Assembly (NCBI GenBank): GCA_949987705.1
Contig: OX465283.1
Coordinates: 47,034,953-47,098,952 of the forward strand
Length of the DNA: 64,000 bases
Source of the DNA: Thereva unica
Taxonomy: Eukaryota > Arthropoda > Insecta > Diptera > Therevidae
Reading direction: 5' to 3'
Made by a program: the position numbers and the translations under genes. Below are positions 34,985-45,799 of the stretch, piece after piece. Within the stretch, counting starts at the first letter, position 1. Every line of letters starts with the position of its first letter. The notes below the pieces were generated by a model. That model was given only the letters and a program-made list of their open reading frames with translations, had not been told where the DNA came from and ran no database searches.

Positions 34985-37900
34985 TGAGGTATTAGGTCCA
35001 AAGGTACTGCGGCCATTTAGTTGGCCTATTGTACTACAACCCCTACACCTCATATTTGTAGGCCAGACCGCCTGAACAAGTTCAGCAGTTTGCCTAGTGG
35101 TTTGTCGCTTAGACTTGAGTGTTCGAGCAGGGACTTCTCGAACAAAGAGACCCTGCTCCTCGCTATTGCAGGGCACTCACAGAGAACATGGAGGGCAGAC
35201 TCATCCTCTTCTAGGCAAAGCCTACATGTAGGGTCCTCCGCCCTTCCTACCTCCAGCGTTCAATATGTTTCATCAAGGTCCGATCGGCCAGGGCCCTTTG
35301 CAGCAAGCTGGACGGTGCCCCAATAGCCGGCTCTGGACCAATGAATGCAATATCAGAGCCCTGTTTAGCCAGGGCATCCGCACTTTCATTGCCTTCGAAG
35401 CCCCGGTGACCCGGGACCCAGACAAGTGTAATTTGATTGAGAACACCCAACTCATGAAGAGCACGTTGGCATTCCCAAACTAATTTCGACTTGGTCCTAC
35501 GGGACCTTATCGCTCTAATTGCCGCTTGGCTATCAGAGAAGATAAAAATCCGTTTATTTTGGTAGGCCCTTCTTAAGTTCTCATGAGTGCATGCCAGAAT
35601 AGCGTACACCTCTGCTTGAAAGACAGTTGCCAGAGTGCCTAGACTTATAGCCTTGCTGAATCTGGGATTCCTGCGCCTACACCTGTCTCCGTTTTAGAGC
35701 CATCCGTGTACCATACTAGCCCGCCCGGCAAATCTTTAGGAAAAGTCCAGGTAAGCCTTTCCTGTATATGTACAGAAGGTTGCTTAAATTTTGAGATTTT
35801 ATAGGGCATGCCGTCCGATAGCATCTCCGCTTCCGGAATCTCTTCTATGAGGTTGATTATTATAGAATGTCCTCGCCCAAGACCAGCGCCCAAGTAACCA
35901 TTCGCTTTCAGCCGCAGCGCCGCGTTTATGGCGGATTTCTCTACCTCAAGGTGGAGGGGTACCAAATTGAGGAGAGTCTCCAGCGTTGCCGTTGGGGAAG
36001 TGCGGCTGGCCCCAGTGATGGAGAGGCAAGCCATTCTTTGAATTTTGCTTAAAAAGGTTATGGAACCCTTAAGCTTCGTTCTGTGCCACCAAACTAAAGC
36101 TCCATAAGTTACCATGGGTCTTATGATGGTGGTGTATATCCAATACATGGTTTTCGGTTGCAAACCCCAGGTGGAACCACAAGCTCTGCGGCAAGCCCAC
36201 AGGGATCTGCGCGTTCTACACATCACAGTGTCCATATGCTGTTTCCAATTGAGCTTGGCATCTAGCGTCACTCCTAAATATTTGGCTTGTTGTGAAAAGC
36301 CTATAGTTCTGCCCGCGAATGTAGGTTCCCAAATTCCCGGTAGTGATCGTTTCCTGGTGAAAGGAACTAGGATCGTTTTGTCGGGATTGACTTTTAGACC
36401 TACACTCTCGCACCAGCTAGAGACCAGATCAAGTGCCTGCTGCAGGCGCCTTGACATGGCGTCTTCAGATTCACCTGTAATTACTATGACGACATCGTCA
36501 GCGTAACCTTGGGCGAAAATGTTTCGACCGTTGAGCAGCTCGAGGAGTTCATCTACAACAAGGCACCAGAGAAGTGGAGATAAAACTCCTCCCTGCGGGC
36601 AGCCTCTTGCTATAGTGCCCCCCAGAGACCCCTCAACATGAGAAACAATTAGTTTGCGAGTTCTCAGCATAGAGTCAATCCAGTTGCAGAAAGTGCTACT
36701 TAGACTGTGTCTACTTAGAGCCCTCCTAGCTATAGTATCAAAGGATGTGTTGTCAAAGGCTCCCTCGACATCGAGGAAGGCCGTCAGCGCAACTCCTTTG
36801 TTTAGAGCTGCATGTTCAAGCCTGAGCACCAGATTGTGCAGTGCTGTCTCAGTAGACTTGCCCGCCTGGTACGCATGCTGATAGGAGCTTAGTGGTTGGC
36901 TTTGAAGATAAGTTTCCCTTATCGCCCGGTCGACAATTTTCTCCATTGTCTTCAAGGCAAACGACGAGAGACTTATCGGCCTGAAAGATTTAGTCAGGGT
37001 GTAATCCGAACGCCCTGGCTTAGGTATAAATGTTATGTTGACGTTCCTCCAGACGGATGGGATGTAGCCATGTGCGAAGGAAGCCCTAAATAATTTGCAT
37101 AATAAGGGAGTGACTAGGTCGCAGCCCTCCTGTAGCAGAATGGGATAGATTCCGTCTGCTCCAGGGGACTTGTATGGTTTGAACGATCTAATCGCCTCCC
37201 TAATAGCTTCATGGTTGAACAAGGTATTTGCTTCTGTCCAGGCGGCTTTGGGCACTTTAGAAAGTTGGCCTATTCGCTGCCCAGCAGAAGTTATGTTCTC
37301 TTTTGAATAAATGGTTGTGCCTGGGAAATGTGCCTGGAGCAATATTATCAGGGTTTCTTCCCTAGACTGTGTGAAAGAGCCATCGGTTCTCCTGATGGAT
37401 CCAAGATCTACCGACAAGCCCTTTGATAAAGCTTTATAGATTTTTGCTGAGTCTCGAATGTCTTCGACACTCTTGCAGAAATTCCTCCAGCTATTTCTTT
37501 TTGCTCGTCTGATTGCCCTGTTATAGTTGGTTAGCGAGCTTTTATAACTCTCCCAGTTGCCGCTCTTCTTAGCTGCGTTGAACAGTTTCCTCGTAGCGGA
37601 TCTTAACTTGGAGAGCTCGTTATTCCACCATGGAGTTTTCCTATTACGCGTCCTCATCAGAACAGGGCAGTTATTGTTGTAAGCAGCAGTAACCGCCTCC
37701 GTAAAGAAGTCCGCGGATAGTTCTACATCCATCGTAGATTTGATTGAGTGCATGGAACCCTTGAATATGCTACTGAGTTCGGCCCGAAAGTCTGTCCAGT
37801 TCGTATATCTAGGATTCCTGTATGTACTCACATTTTCCAAAGACTCACCCACCATAAAGTAAATGTGTCTATGGTCTGAGCACGATGGCTCATCTGAGAC

Positions 37901-38500
37901 CCGCCAGTCACTCACGTAAGTGGCAACTTGTTGAGTAGCTAGCGTGATGTCTATAACCTCACGTCTCCTACCGTTGTCGAAGGTAGGATCCGTGCCGCGA
38001 TTTAATATGTTTAGGTTAGTAGTTAAGAGGTAATCAAAAAGGTATTCACCCCTTTTGTTCACTCCACTGCTACCCCAGGCATCATGATGGGCGTTCGCAT
38101 CACATCCTATGATGATCTGCAGACCGCTCCTGTTAGAGTGACCCACGATATCCTTGAGTTCTTTGGACGGTGGTGGGTCTCTGGAGTCATAGGGGAGGTA
38201 TGCCGAACATAAGGTAATCATGCTCTTGCTGCCCCCCCCTGTTAATCTGTATCATCACCACTGCCAGGTCTCTCGACGATTTATCTGTGAGAGGAAAGCA
38301 GTTAGTGTTTTTATTGTAAACTACACAGGTCCGAGGGTCGCCGTCCACATCACTGCATGCAATGCTGTAGCCGGTTGCCCGCAAGCCCTGTATAGCACCG
38401 TTATTTACCCATGGCTCCTGTACAAGAGCCACGTCGATAGCTTGGGTGGTCAGCACCCTGCAGCCCTACTGTGTTGCAGGTTGCACTGTACCACCCGCAT
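34985..38500 (-). pseudogene. LINE ORF2: endonuclease, reverse transcriptase, RNase H, zinc knuckle
   Basis: ORF2 opens near 38500 with RVVQCNLQHSRAA. The endonuclease follows (ALVQEPWV, CDANAHHDAWGSS, SDHRHIYF). The RT core (858-codon frame 38221-35645) has GADGIYPILL, FLDVEGAFDNTSF (motif A), GCPQGGVLSPLLW (motif B) and GYADDVVIV (motif C). RNase H shows YTDGSK, QAEVYAI, FSDSQAAIRAI and GHRGFEGNESADAL, so all four acidic residues are present. The end carries CRLCLEEDESALHVLCECP near 35220-35165. It nicks DNA and reverse-transcribes its own RNA in the nucleus. Frame breaks lie near 38456, at a C8 run (38232-38239, one base extra), near 35670 and in the tail near 35250. RNase H after RT with this motif set fits LOA/I clades. 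Confidence 0.93.
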
Positions 38501-38704
38501 CCTGAGGCTGTTCCCGCTGCTGTGAGCCAGCAGGAGTCTCCTTTTTTGAGCCAATCTCCTTGACTCTAATTCGTCCGAAGCCGTAGAATAGGGACATGCC
38601 CTGCTCTTTAAGCTGCGTGAGCGCCCTCTCGTCAATGCTAAGGGCAAGAGTTTGACCATTCTGGTCAACCTTCCTGCCCATCACTTGCCAAGAGGTCACA
38701 TAGC
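38466..38704 (-). pseudogene. LINE ORF1 C-terminal fragment
   Basis: The minus-strand frame ends at 38466. It contains VDQNGQTLALSIDERALTQL and GMSLFYGFGRIRVKEI, the C-terminal tail typical of ORF1 in this LINE group, and overlaps the start of ORF2 by a few tens of bases in another frame. The gag-like RNA-binding part and its CCHC knuckles are missing because the element is truncated at 38704. It no longer has its own start. Confidence 0.75.
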
Positions 38705-38807
38705 ATAACATAGTCTTACTCTTAGATTCATTGCCAAGTAAAAACTAGAACTAAATCCTATCTATGTAAGTACTAAGCTAGTCTTTTAAAACTAGCCTGC
38801 ATTAGAG

Positions 38808-40012
38808 CAGGGGTGGCCAACCCGCGGCCCTTTGCGGGAAATTGTGCGGCCCGCGAGATTCAACAAGATTTAACAAAATATTTTCTACTAGAAAGTTCCA
38901 ACATGTCAAAAAGAAAAAAAGAGCCAGCTATGAGCAACGATTACACGTCACAGCCTACCATAGAGTATTAGTTCTCGGGGTATACAGAGTGAGCGGGTTG
39001 ATGGGTAAGAATCCAAGCAATTTCTTTTCTCTGTACCAATTCAAAATAAAGACCGCATCCGCAACAAAATTGAGTGCCTTGGAGGTAGCACAGAAAACAA
39101 GCAAGCACACTTCCTTGGTCAACAAGTGAGCCATTGTGTTAAGAGTGCAGAATTCTCTTTCTTCTGCTCCTTTAATCCCGCATGTAGCATATTGCGGAAA
39201 CAGTTGTCCTTGTTGTGGCCTCTTTTGGTCAGATTCTTCTCCACGTTGTTCTTCCAACTCGGCGTTACCTTGCGGGTTCCAGTCAAGCGCCGGTTAGACT
39301 AGATTCTCGTTTGCACCTCGCAAGGTGTTTCCATTCCAATTCCATTCGCTTTGCATCATTTCTTCATCAATCCTTTCTTGGTTGGTACATCGCAATAGTT
39401 TTTCATTTGTAATTCTATATTGCCCGCGGAATTTGCATAAAAACTTGAAGGCGCCTTGTGATGAATTGGGCGACTTTCCATGTTTCGCAAACATTCAAAA
39501 GAATTGCCTTAACATTGAAGGCGTAAGTTTTGTCCGCCAATTACATTACATTTCGCCTGGAATTTTAAAAATGCTCATACCTTGTCTATTGTCACTTTAA
39601 CTCATATTCTCAACCTCTGCCTCACGGTACGAAAGCTTCCCTCGCCTTGGAAGCATGTTGTAATAATGCCCATTCCCTTCTCCTGCAGATCCCTCCGATT
39701 TTCGTCCTATCAGTATTCGTCCATTTCTGGCAAAGCTCTTTGAAAAGCTGATGGCTACTCAAATAATGGCGTATTGTGAGCGTCTCAAACTTATAAATAT
39801 AAATATGGTAATCTTTCTTTTGTAAACATCACAGCCTTCAATCACCTGCTTCTGCGCAAACCAGTTTGAGCAGTTTTCGCAACTCCTCAGAAATAATAAT
39901 TTAACAATTCCGCGTTCTTCGCAGCACAACTTCAAATTTAAATCACCCGGCCGGCGGAATCATAATGCATATTCAAAGTGGCCCACGAGACCATTTGGGC
40001 TGGCCACCCCTG
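38808..40012. mobile_element. Non-autonomous hAT element, 1.2 kb, exact 8-bp duplication
   Basis: The ends are CAGGGGTGGCCAACC and, inverted, CAGGGGTGGCCAGCC, the classic hAT terminal form. CATTAGAG flanks both sides (38800-38807 and 40013-40020). Interior frames (for example 38955-39257 minus and 39325-39600 plus) show no recognisable transposase domain. It is either an internal-deletion derivative or built around unrelated sequence. Confidence 0.92.
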
Positions 40013-40102
40013 CATTAGAGAATATCCTATAACTTAACTAGAGAAGGCAATTACATAACTATGGGGATCCTCCAGCTACCAGTTCAAATTACTGGCATTT
40101 AA

Positions 40103-40815
40103 GGGGAGGTTCTACTGAACGGCACGTAAAAGTCGAGAGTTTTTGTCATCAATTTTAAGGCACAAAGAATTAAAATTTTAACATGCGGTTTTTTCTGCTT
40201 ATTTATTGATACAAAGACTCCTTTAATTCAAAATGGCGGCTCCTGCCAAGACTTTCCAAGACCGTGCGAGCAGCGATCTCATCTACGCGGGACGTTCCCC
40301 AGGGTCGTAGAGGTGACTGAAACACAATCCGTTCAATGTTTTATTTAAATGAATGTATTTAGGGGCCCTTTAACCTAAATTTAAAAAAAAATCGATTATA
40401 AAATTCAAAAAAAAAAAAATAATGCATTTGAAAAAAGTGTCTTTTTTTCGGCTTTTTTTATCGTTTAAATCAGCTGTAAAAGTTGTGTATTATTAAAAAT
40501 GTTTAATTTTTTTTGGTTTAAGGGCCCACAAATTCACTTCTACAGATTACTTCGAAATTTCAAATAAATCCGTTAAGTAGTTTTCGAGTTACAATGTCCC
40601 AAGCATTTGAGTCGGTGGTTCGCCGTAAATCTCGTTCAAAGTTACGCTACGCTACGCGATGACAGTTGCACGCTTCACTTTAAAACGCTGCAACTTGTCC
40701 AAAAATGCATGAAATGATAAACGGTTTTAAATATATGTTTTTAAGATGATATATATTCAAAAATGTAAATAAAAAAAAAATCGATTTTTTCATCGCCGTT
40801 CAGTAGAACCTCCCC
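40103..40815. mobile_element. TTAA-flanked MITE, 713 bp
   Basis: GGGGAGGTTCTACTGAACGG (plus one more base, C) at the left is exactly repeated in inverse at the right. Both ends are bounded by TTAA (40099-40102, 40816-40819), the target signature of piggyBac-like elements. The terminal GGGG is not the usual piggyBac CCC, so the assignment rests on the TTAA. There is no transposase. Confidence 0.85.
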
Positions 40816-40854
40816 TTAAGGCCTCTTTTTTATATTTTTCTGAAATTCCCGTCC

Positions 40855-42160
40855 TGAACCTCAGGAGATCCTGAATCTCTCCGCCTTCTCCAATAGAACG
40901 CACTCGATTATCACATGCATTGCAATACATGTTATATAGTAGGGACAACTCCTCATCATCCTGAACCAATTTCGGTAAATAAATGCTTCTGGCGGAATAA
41001 ATCCGCGTTCACAAGCTGCTTTGTAGTTTTCAGAATTCGGGTAGAACGCTCCCCGAATTAGGGGATTGGCGCTCTGTCGCTCTAGCAACGTGTCCTCGAA
41101 TCAACTTGATGTAAAGTTGTCGATCCTGTTAACAGATGTCTTATCGTAAAGAATATGGTTGACGTGAAAGTTTGTGAAGCTCGATTCGGGTGTTCGATAC
41201 AAGCTTAGACACATCCTTAAGCATTGTCTTTCGAAAACCCGAAGCTTTTCCAAGTAACAAGGGGATTATGCTGAAACATACAGGACAACTATAAGTTAAT
41301 ATTGGTCTGGCTAAGGCTTGATAGCAGATCACCTTCACCCGTGAGCTTATGTGTCTGCAGTAAGAAAGCATTTTGGTCATACGTCTTGTTTGCCGCAACA
41401 CTTACATTTCTATTGAAATATAAGTATTGGTCCAAGGTATTTCACTTATAATATATTTTCTAATGCGTGTTCAGCATTGCTTGAATTTTCCAGCTCCTCC
41501 GCACATCGTGAGAAGCTCTTTTTAGTGGAGTGCTGAAAAGAATCGAATAACATTTGCTAAAATTGATTTTGAACTTCCAATCATCACTATATCGTTCGTT
41601 TGTCTCGAAATGACATTGCAGGAGCGTCTGGATTACTCTACTCTTCTGTCCCGCTATGTACACCATCAGGTCATCCGCATACGCTAGTGCGAATCGGAGT
41701 GAACTTATAAGGCCCTCGTAAAGATATTAAATAAAATCGGCGAGGTTACCGCACTTTGTTGCAGATCATTTTTAATGTCAAAGATCCTACTTGATGTGAA
41801 TTTGCCCCTTGCAGGTCCGGTCATAACGAGTCTGACCAGTTTGTATAGAAAACCTTCGAGCCACACTCTATCGAATGCTTTCTCAAAATCGAACAAGCAC
41901 GCTCCGGTACATTGGCTTTTCATGAAGTTCCAGTATATGCCTGATACTAGTTTGGACGCGGGGTGAATGGGGGCATGTCCGGCCCTGAAACTGACTGTTT
42001 CAAAAACCTTGTTGATGTTCGTCAGCACAATAATTGACCAGAGATTGGCAAAGTTAGTTTTGTCATTACCTTTTACGACATACACGAATGTACGTTGGTC
42101 TTCTACATACAAAAGGTTTATCGATTCGACCAACGGAATTTCATTCGTCGAAAGATGAAA
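40855..42160 (-). pseudogene. Jockey-type LINE RT, heavily decayed
   Basis: Read leftwards from 42133 are NFANLWSIIVLTNINKVFET (NWRPI..LSNIGKVFE-like), ACLFDFEKAFDRVWLEGFLY (motif A) and AVTSPILFNIFT (motif B remnant). At about 41690-41650 is a LAYADDLMVYIAGQKSR-like reading (motif C). HISSRVKVICYQALARPILTYSCPVCF (41401-41260) is the post-RT region. A C-terminal piece ends near 40861. Order is preserved but every block sits in a different frame, so it is an old, dead copy. Confidence 0.82.
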
Positions 42161-42184
42161 TTTAAGGCAAATTTTTTATTTGAC

Positions 42185-42900
42185 TAAATTCCAGTTCTCT
42201 GCGGTTAGACCTATGGGGTGCGACAGCGAGGGAGACCCAGCCTCCGGTGGAAGGATGGCGTAGACCAGGACGCTCAGAGCTTAAGCTGGTGACAGAATTT
42301 CGCGCAAACGCGGTGCGGACATTGACAGATAGAATAAAGTATGTGTATTGCAATGCGAACTAAACGAAATGTGGCTTGAGCACTACGCACACACCGCGTA
42401 AGTTGCTTTACTTTCTACTTCTGGCGCGTTGCCGCGCGGTCCAGTGTAAAAAAGTTGTTTGTGTGTTGTGTTTTGAGTCGTGTTTTGGTGTTGGTGGGCA
42501 TTTTGTTTATGTTTTGATTCGTGTGCTGGTGAAGGGGATAAGAAATTTGTTGAATTTCATAATTTCGAAATTGTGGTGATGAAATTAGTACCTAGAAAAA
42601 ATACAAGTCCTGTAGGATAGAAAATTAATACGCAAATCATACAGCTTTTTCAATTTATTTCGTATCACGTCCACTTGTCACTTTGATTTTTAGGTTGTGT
42701 CAAAGTCGGAACGCGACACCAGCACCGCGACTTTGTGTCAGTGAAAAATCCGCGCACACCGCGACGCCAATGTCCGCACCGCCATTGCGCGTTATTCTGT
42801 CACCAGATTTAGGGATGCCAAACTGGATGACATCGGCTCAGATTCGGGACCGGATCCCGGTTGTAGAGCCGTTAAAGAAGAAGAGATTCCAGTGAGCACT
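42185..42900 (+). pseudogene. LINE C-terminal remnant split by an inverted-repeat element
   Basis: On the plus strand GVRQRGRPSLRWKDGVDQDA-like coding (about 42215-42275) resembles the RGRPxxRWxDxVxxD C-terminus of RTE-like LINEs. After the inverted-repeat element at 42286-42806 it is followed by GMPNWMTSAQIRDR (42812-42855), which fits the continuation. The similarity is short and the assignment is inference. Confidence 0.45.
42286..42806. mobile_element. Inverted-repeat non-autonomous element, 521 bp
   Basis: The left CTGGTGACAGAATTTCGCGC and the inverted right CTGGTGACAGAATAACGCGC continue through CGGTGCGGACATTG. The inner half is rich in GTGT and CGCG words. A clean target duplication was not found. 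Confidence 0.75.
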
Positions 42901-42970
42901 TAAAAGTTGAATTAACATAAGGAACTGTTGTGAACACACTGTGTGACATATGGGGCACTGGTATTTTAGT

Positions 42971-43594
42971 ATGTACATTAGGGTGGTTCAAAAATGGCAA
43001 AAAAATTTCAAAAAAACCTGCACCCCCTATCTTTAAGTTCAATTAAAATGATGATTTTTGGCGGCAACCGGAGAATTTTTGATTGACACTAACCATTGCC
43101 GCCGAGCACATTTCGTTTTAGAGATTTACGATTTTTAACAGCTGTTTTTGACAGCTGTCATTTGTCAAACCTTTGATTTGACGTCATATTCGTAATCAGC
43201 GACCTCGAAAACCCTCTATAGCACGAAATTTCACGTCATTTTGAAAAAAATGTAAAAAAATGAAATATTTTGTTCATAGTTGACAGCGCTTTTGACAGCT
43301 GTCATTTGTCAAACCTTCGATTTGACGTCAAATTCGTAATCAGCGACCTCGAAAACCATATAGAAGCCACGATCTAGATAGTTTAATGGACGTAAATGAA
43401 CAGAATTATCAAATTTTTATTATTGTTTAAAAATCGTAAATCTCTAAAACGAAATGTGCTCGGCGGCAATGGTTAGTGTCAATCAAAAATTCTCCGGTTG
43501 CCGCCAAAAATCATCATTTTAATTGAACTTAAAGATAGGGGGGTGCACGTTTTTTTGAAATTTTTTTGCCATTTTTGAACCACTCTAATGTACA
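42971..43594. mobile_element. Foldback element with about 167-bp inverted arms
   Basis: The left arm 42971-43137 and right arm 43428-43594 are near-perfect inverse copies. They include TAGGGTGGTTCAAAAATGGC at the outer edge and CGGCGGCAATGGTTAGTGTC further in. The centre holds a direct duplication of a TTTGACAGCTGTCATTTGTC-containing block (about 43147 and 43288), giving a two-layer structure. There is no coding capacity. It lies 0.7 kb upstream of the first visible Dop1R1 exon. Confidence 0.88.
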
Positions 43595-44333
43595 TACATC
43601 ATTTAAGGGGATACAATTATGCAGTGAGATATGATGGATTACGATCAGCAATCTTTTTACATATTTTTGGTCATTGCAAACCATTTACTGGTTTTTAAAC
43701 GATACGCGAATCTGTTAGATTTTAGATCTTATTAATGATATTTCTGTTGGATTCAGTTAATTTTTATTCATGACAATAAAACTTAACTTTTGTAATACTG
43801 ACTAAGTGCCTATCACTGACTAACAAATGCAGTAACTATTTACACCTAGTAATTATTTATGCATTACATTTGTTAAGATTAAAAAATCTTATTTATGATG
43901 CAAAACAAACCGCATAAAACACATATTTTCCCCCATTTTACACATTGTTGTATAAATGTTACGCATAATCGTGCCTTTACCTTTCATTACTCAATATACG
44001 CACCTGTTCTCAATTGCATAGCATAAAAAATTCTATTATCCACAAAATATTCCCAAGAAAAAAAAAACCTATTATGGCCAAAGAAAAATATTTCCCCAAA
44101 AGCTTCTTCAAGCAAAGTTTTATATGGAAATTATATAAAACTCTTTCAGGGAGTTCTAATCCCTTAGGCGTCCTTAAATCCCTTTACCAACTCACCACCT
44201 ACACTCTGCACGTATAGCTCTTTTCTCTATACCTTTCTATCCAAGGTTCCTTCTCTCCTTTTTTTTATACCTACAATCAAAAAGTAAAGAAGAAAAACGA
44301 GAAAAAAATTCACACAAAAAAATTCAATTTCAG
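43595..44333 (+). other. Intron sequence upstream of the first visible Dop1R1 exon
   Basis: AT-rich, no element recognised. It ends in ATTCAATTTCAG, a good acceptor for the exon at 44334. The transcription start and N-terminal exons of the receptor were not found in this window. Confidence 0.6.
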
Positions 44334-44430
44334 GTAACATCGTTCTACAATGAAACATTGTGGAAGGGCCCGCAACTGGAAGATGCCGAAGATCCGGATA
44401 CTGTGTCACTGCTATCGATTTTAGTTGTCG
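44334..44430 (+). CDS. Dop1R1: Dop1R1 dopamine receptor, exon for extracellular tail and start of TM1
   Basis: This exon encodes the end of the extracellular N-terminus and the beginning of TM1. It reads VTSFYNETLWKGPQ, with an NET N-glycosylation sequon, then an acidic stretch ending DPDTVSLLSILVV. It is bounded by TTTCAG (to 44333) and a GTAAAG donor (44431). Length is 97 bases, leaving phase 1, which matches the next exon exactly to make Gly. The acceptor is chosen from the pyrimidine tract and open frame; an upstream exon must supply the start codon. The receptor is a Gs-coupled, D1-like dopamine GPCR of the neuronal plasma membrane. Confidence 0.88.
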
Positions 44431-44586
44431 GTAAAGTAATTGTCGTTGAATGCCTACATTATAATCTTTTTCTCAATATTTCTATCTAGTAAATGTATTC
44501 ACCCTCTGTACTCATGCATAACTTATTCTAACGACACACATATTTTTTTTTTCTACGCCACAATTCTTACCTTTGTGGCTTTCCAG

Positions 44587-44766
44587 GTGTGTTCCTGTCA
44601 CTGCTCATATTTCTGTCGGTAGCTGGGAATATACTTGTCTGCCTCGCCATCTATACGGAGCGGAGTTTACGTAGGATCGGAAACCTATTTTTGGCCTCAT
44701 TAGCCATCGCTGATTTATTTGTTGCCTCATTAGTTATGACGTTCGCCGGAGTCAATGATTTATTAG
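44587..44766 (+). CDS. Dop1R1: Dop1R1 dopamine receptor, TM1-TM2 exon
   Basis: This 180-base exon encodes [20 protein letters not shown] with the conserved TM1 Asn, then the first cytoplasmic loop ([11 protein letters not shown]). TM2 follows as [20 protein letters not shown], with the Asp of the LAxAD motif that binds the allosteric sodium ion in class A GPCRs. It ends FAGVNDLLG. The acceptor TTTCCAG and donor GTAAGT are consensus, and the phases (2 bases in, 1 base out) fit both neighbours. As recalled, the protein is nearly identical to Drosophila Dop1R1. Only 156 bases separate it from the previous exon, while the next is 17.6 kb away. Confidence 0.96.
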
Positions 44767-45289
44767 GTAAGTGTTAAAATACAAAATTCATTTAAAAATA
44801 TTGCTTTCATTTTCTACCTAGGCGGAGTTAATTCATATTTTAAGTGCACTTTTAAATTTGGAATGCCGTACAAATGTCGCATTAATGTAATATTTTATTG
44901 AAGAGCTCTTAAAGTATGTGTCCTGTAAATAATTAATAGACACCCGGAATTATTCATGAACTTAATTTGGAAAGAAATTCCAACTCCAAGAGATTATAAG
45001 ATTTGATACCTTACTGCTTTAGGGCCTTAAGGAAGACTGTTTAGTGTACACCCTACATTTTCAAATAAACAAGTTTTTATGCAAAACAAAATTTCAGACG
45101 CGATAACTGACAATCATTACTGCCTTGGCAACAACTTTCTTCCAGCTCCATAAATACGAGTTTACAGCAACGAAATCATAGATATTTTTTGGGGAGTCTC
45201 ATTAATAAAATCAAAAATGTATAGAATTAAGAGAAAGGGAAATGTACTCTCCGAAGCTTATGGTTATGCTTGTTAAGAGAAGGAGCTAA

Positions 45290-45445
45290 GCATAAACCAT
45301 CGCGCCCTTGACCAGAAGAAGGAAGCTAAATGTTGAAGCTCACAAAACGAGTGCTATCAAATATCTAAGGATAACTCTAAATAAAAGTCTCAACTGGAGT
45401 TTACATGCTGAAGACCGTAAACATCCCCAAGGACTACCTTTAACC
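45290..45445 (+). pseudogene. Small LINE RT fragment
   Basis: The plus strand reads TRRRKLNVEAHKTSAIKYLR then ITLNKSLNWSLHAEDR. This resembles the post-YADD segment (VKYLGVTLDxxLxWxxH) of Jockey/LOA-type reverse transcriptases. It is only about 50 codons with no flanking support. Confidence 0.5.
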
Positions 45446-45799
45446 GAGAGTCGAGGATTATCCTTACCCACAATCTCTGATGAATGCTTAAACACCAAAT
45501 CTTAAAGAACATGAGAGTTTTGAGGTTTGGCAATTTTTTTTTAATATTTGCGAATATCGCTGGGATATTTTTGTCCGCGCAAATAATCTCTCGTTTCTAC
45601 TTCAATTTTAATGTAAACCTCAATATGAGAGTAAAGCTCACTCTAATATTGTATGCAAAATAAGAGCCATCGGCAACAACGGCATTTTTGATATAATTTA
45701 AAAAAAATAAAAACTTTGCAACGATCTCGGGTTTCAATATTTTACACATGGCGATATCACGTGTAAATTTATCAAATTACCACAATCCTGCACTTTATT

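Larger units (their letters stand above)
34971..38704 (-). mobile_element. 5'-truncated LOA/I-type LINE with exact 13-bp target duplication
   Basis: The minus-strand element ends in an A run (T at 34971-34977) after ...CCTCACACGGGG. It is bounded by ATAACATAGTCTT at 34958-34970 and 38705-38717, a perfect 13-bp target-site duplication. The right boundary falls inside ORF1, so reverse transcription stopped early. Coding content is ORF1 C-terminus, then ORF2 with endonuclease, RT, RNase H and C-terminal knuckle. Related 3' ends occur at 23372-23868 and 60329-60416. The exact duplication argues for a recent insertion. Confidence 0.95.

Noticed and set aside
38955..39600. Open frames inside the 1.2-kb hAT-type element
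   Set aside because: No hAT or BED motif could be recognised; treated as non-coding filler of a non-autonomous element.
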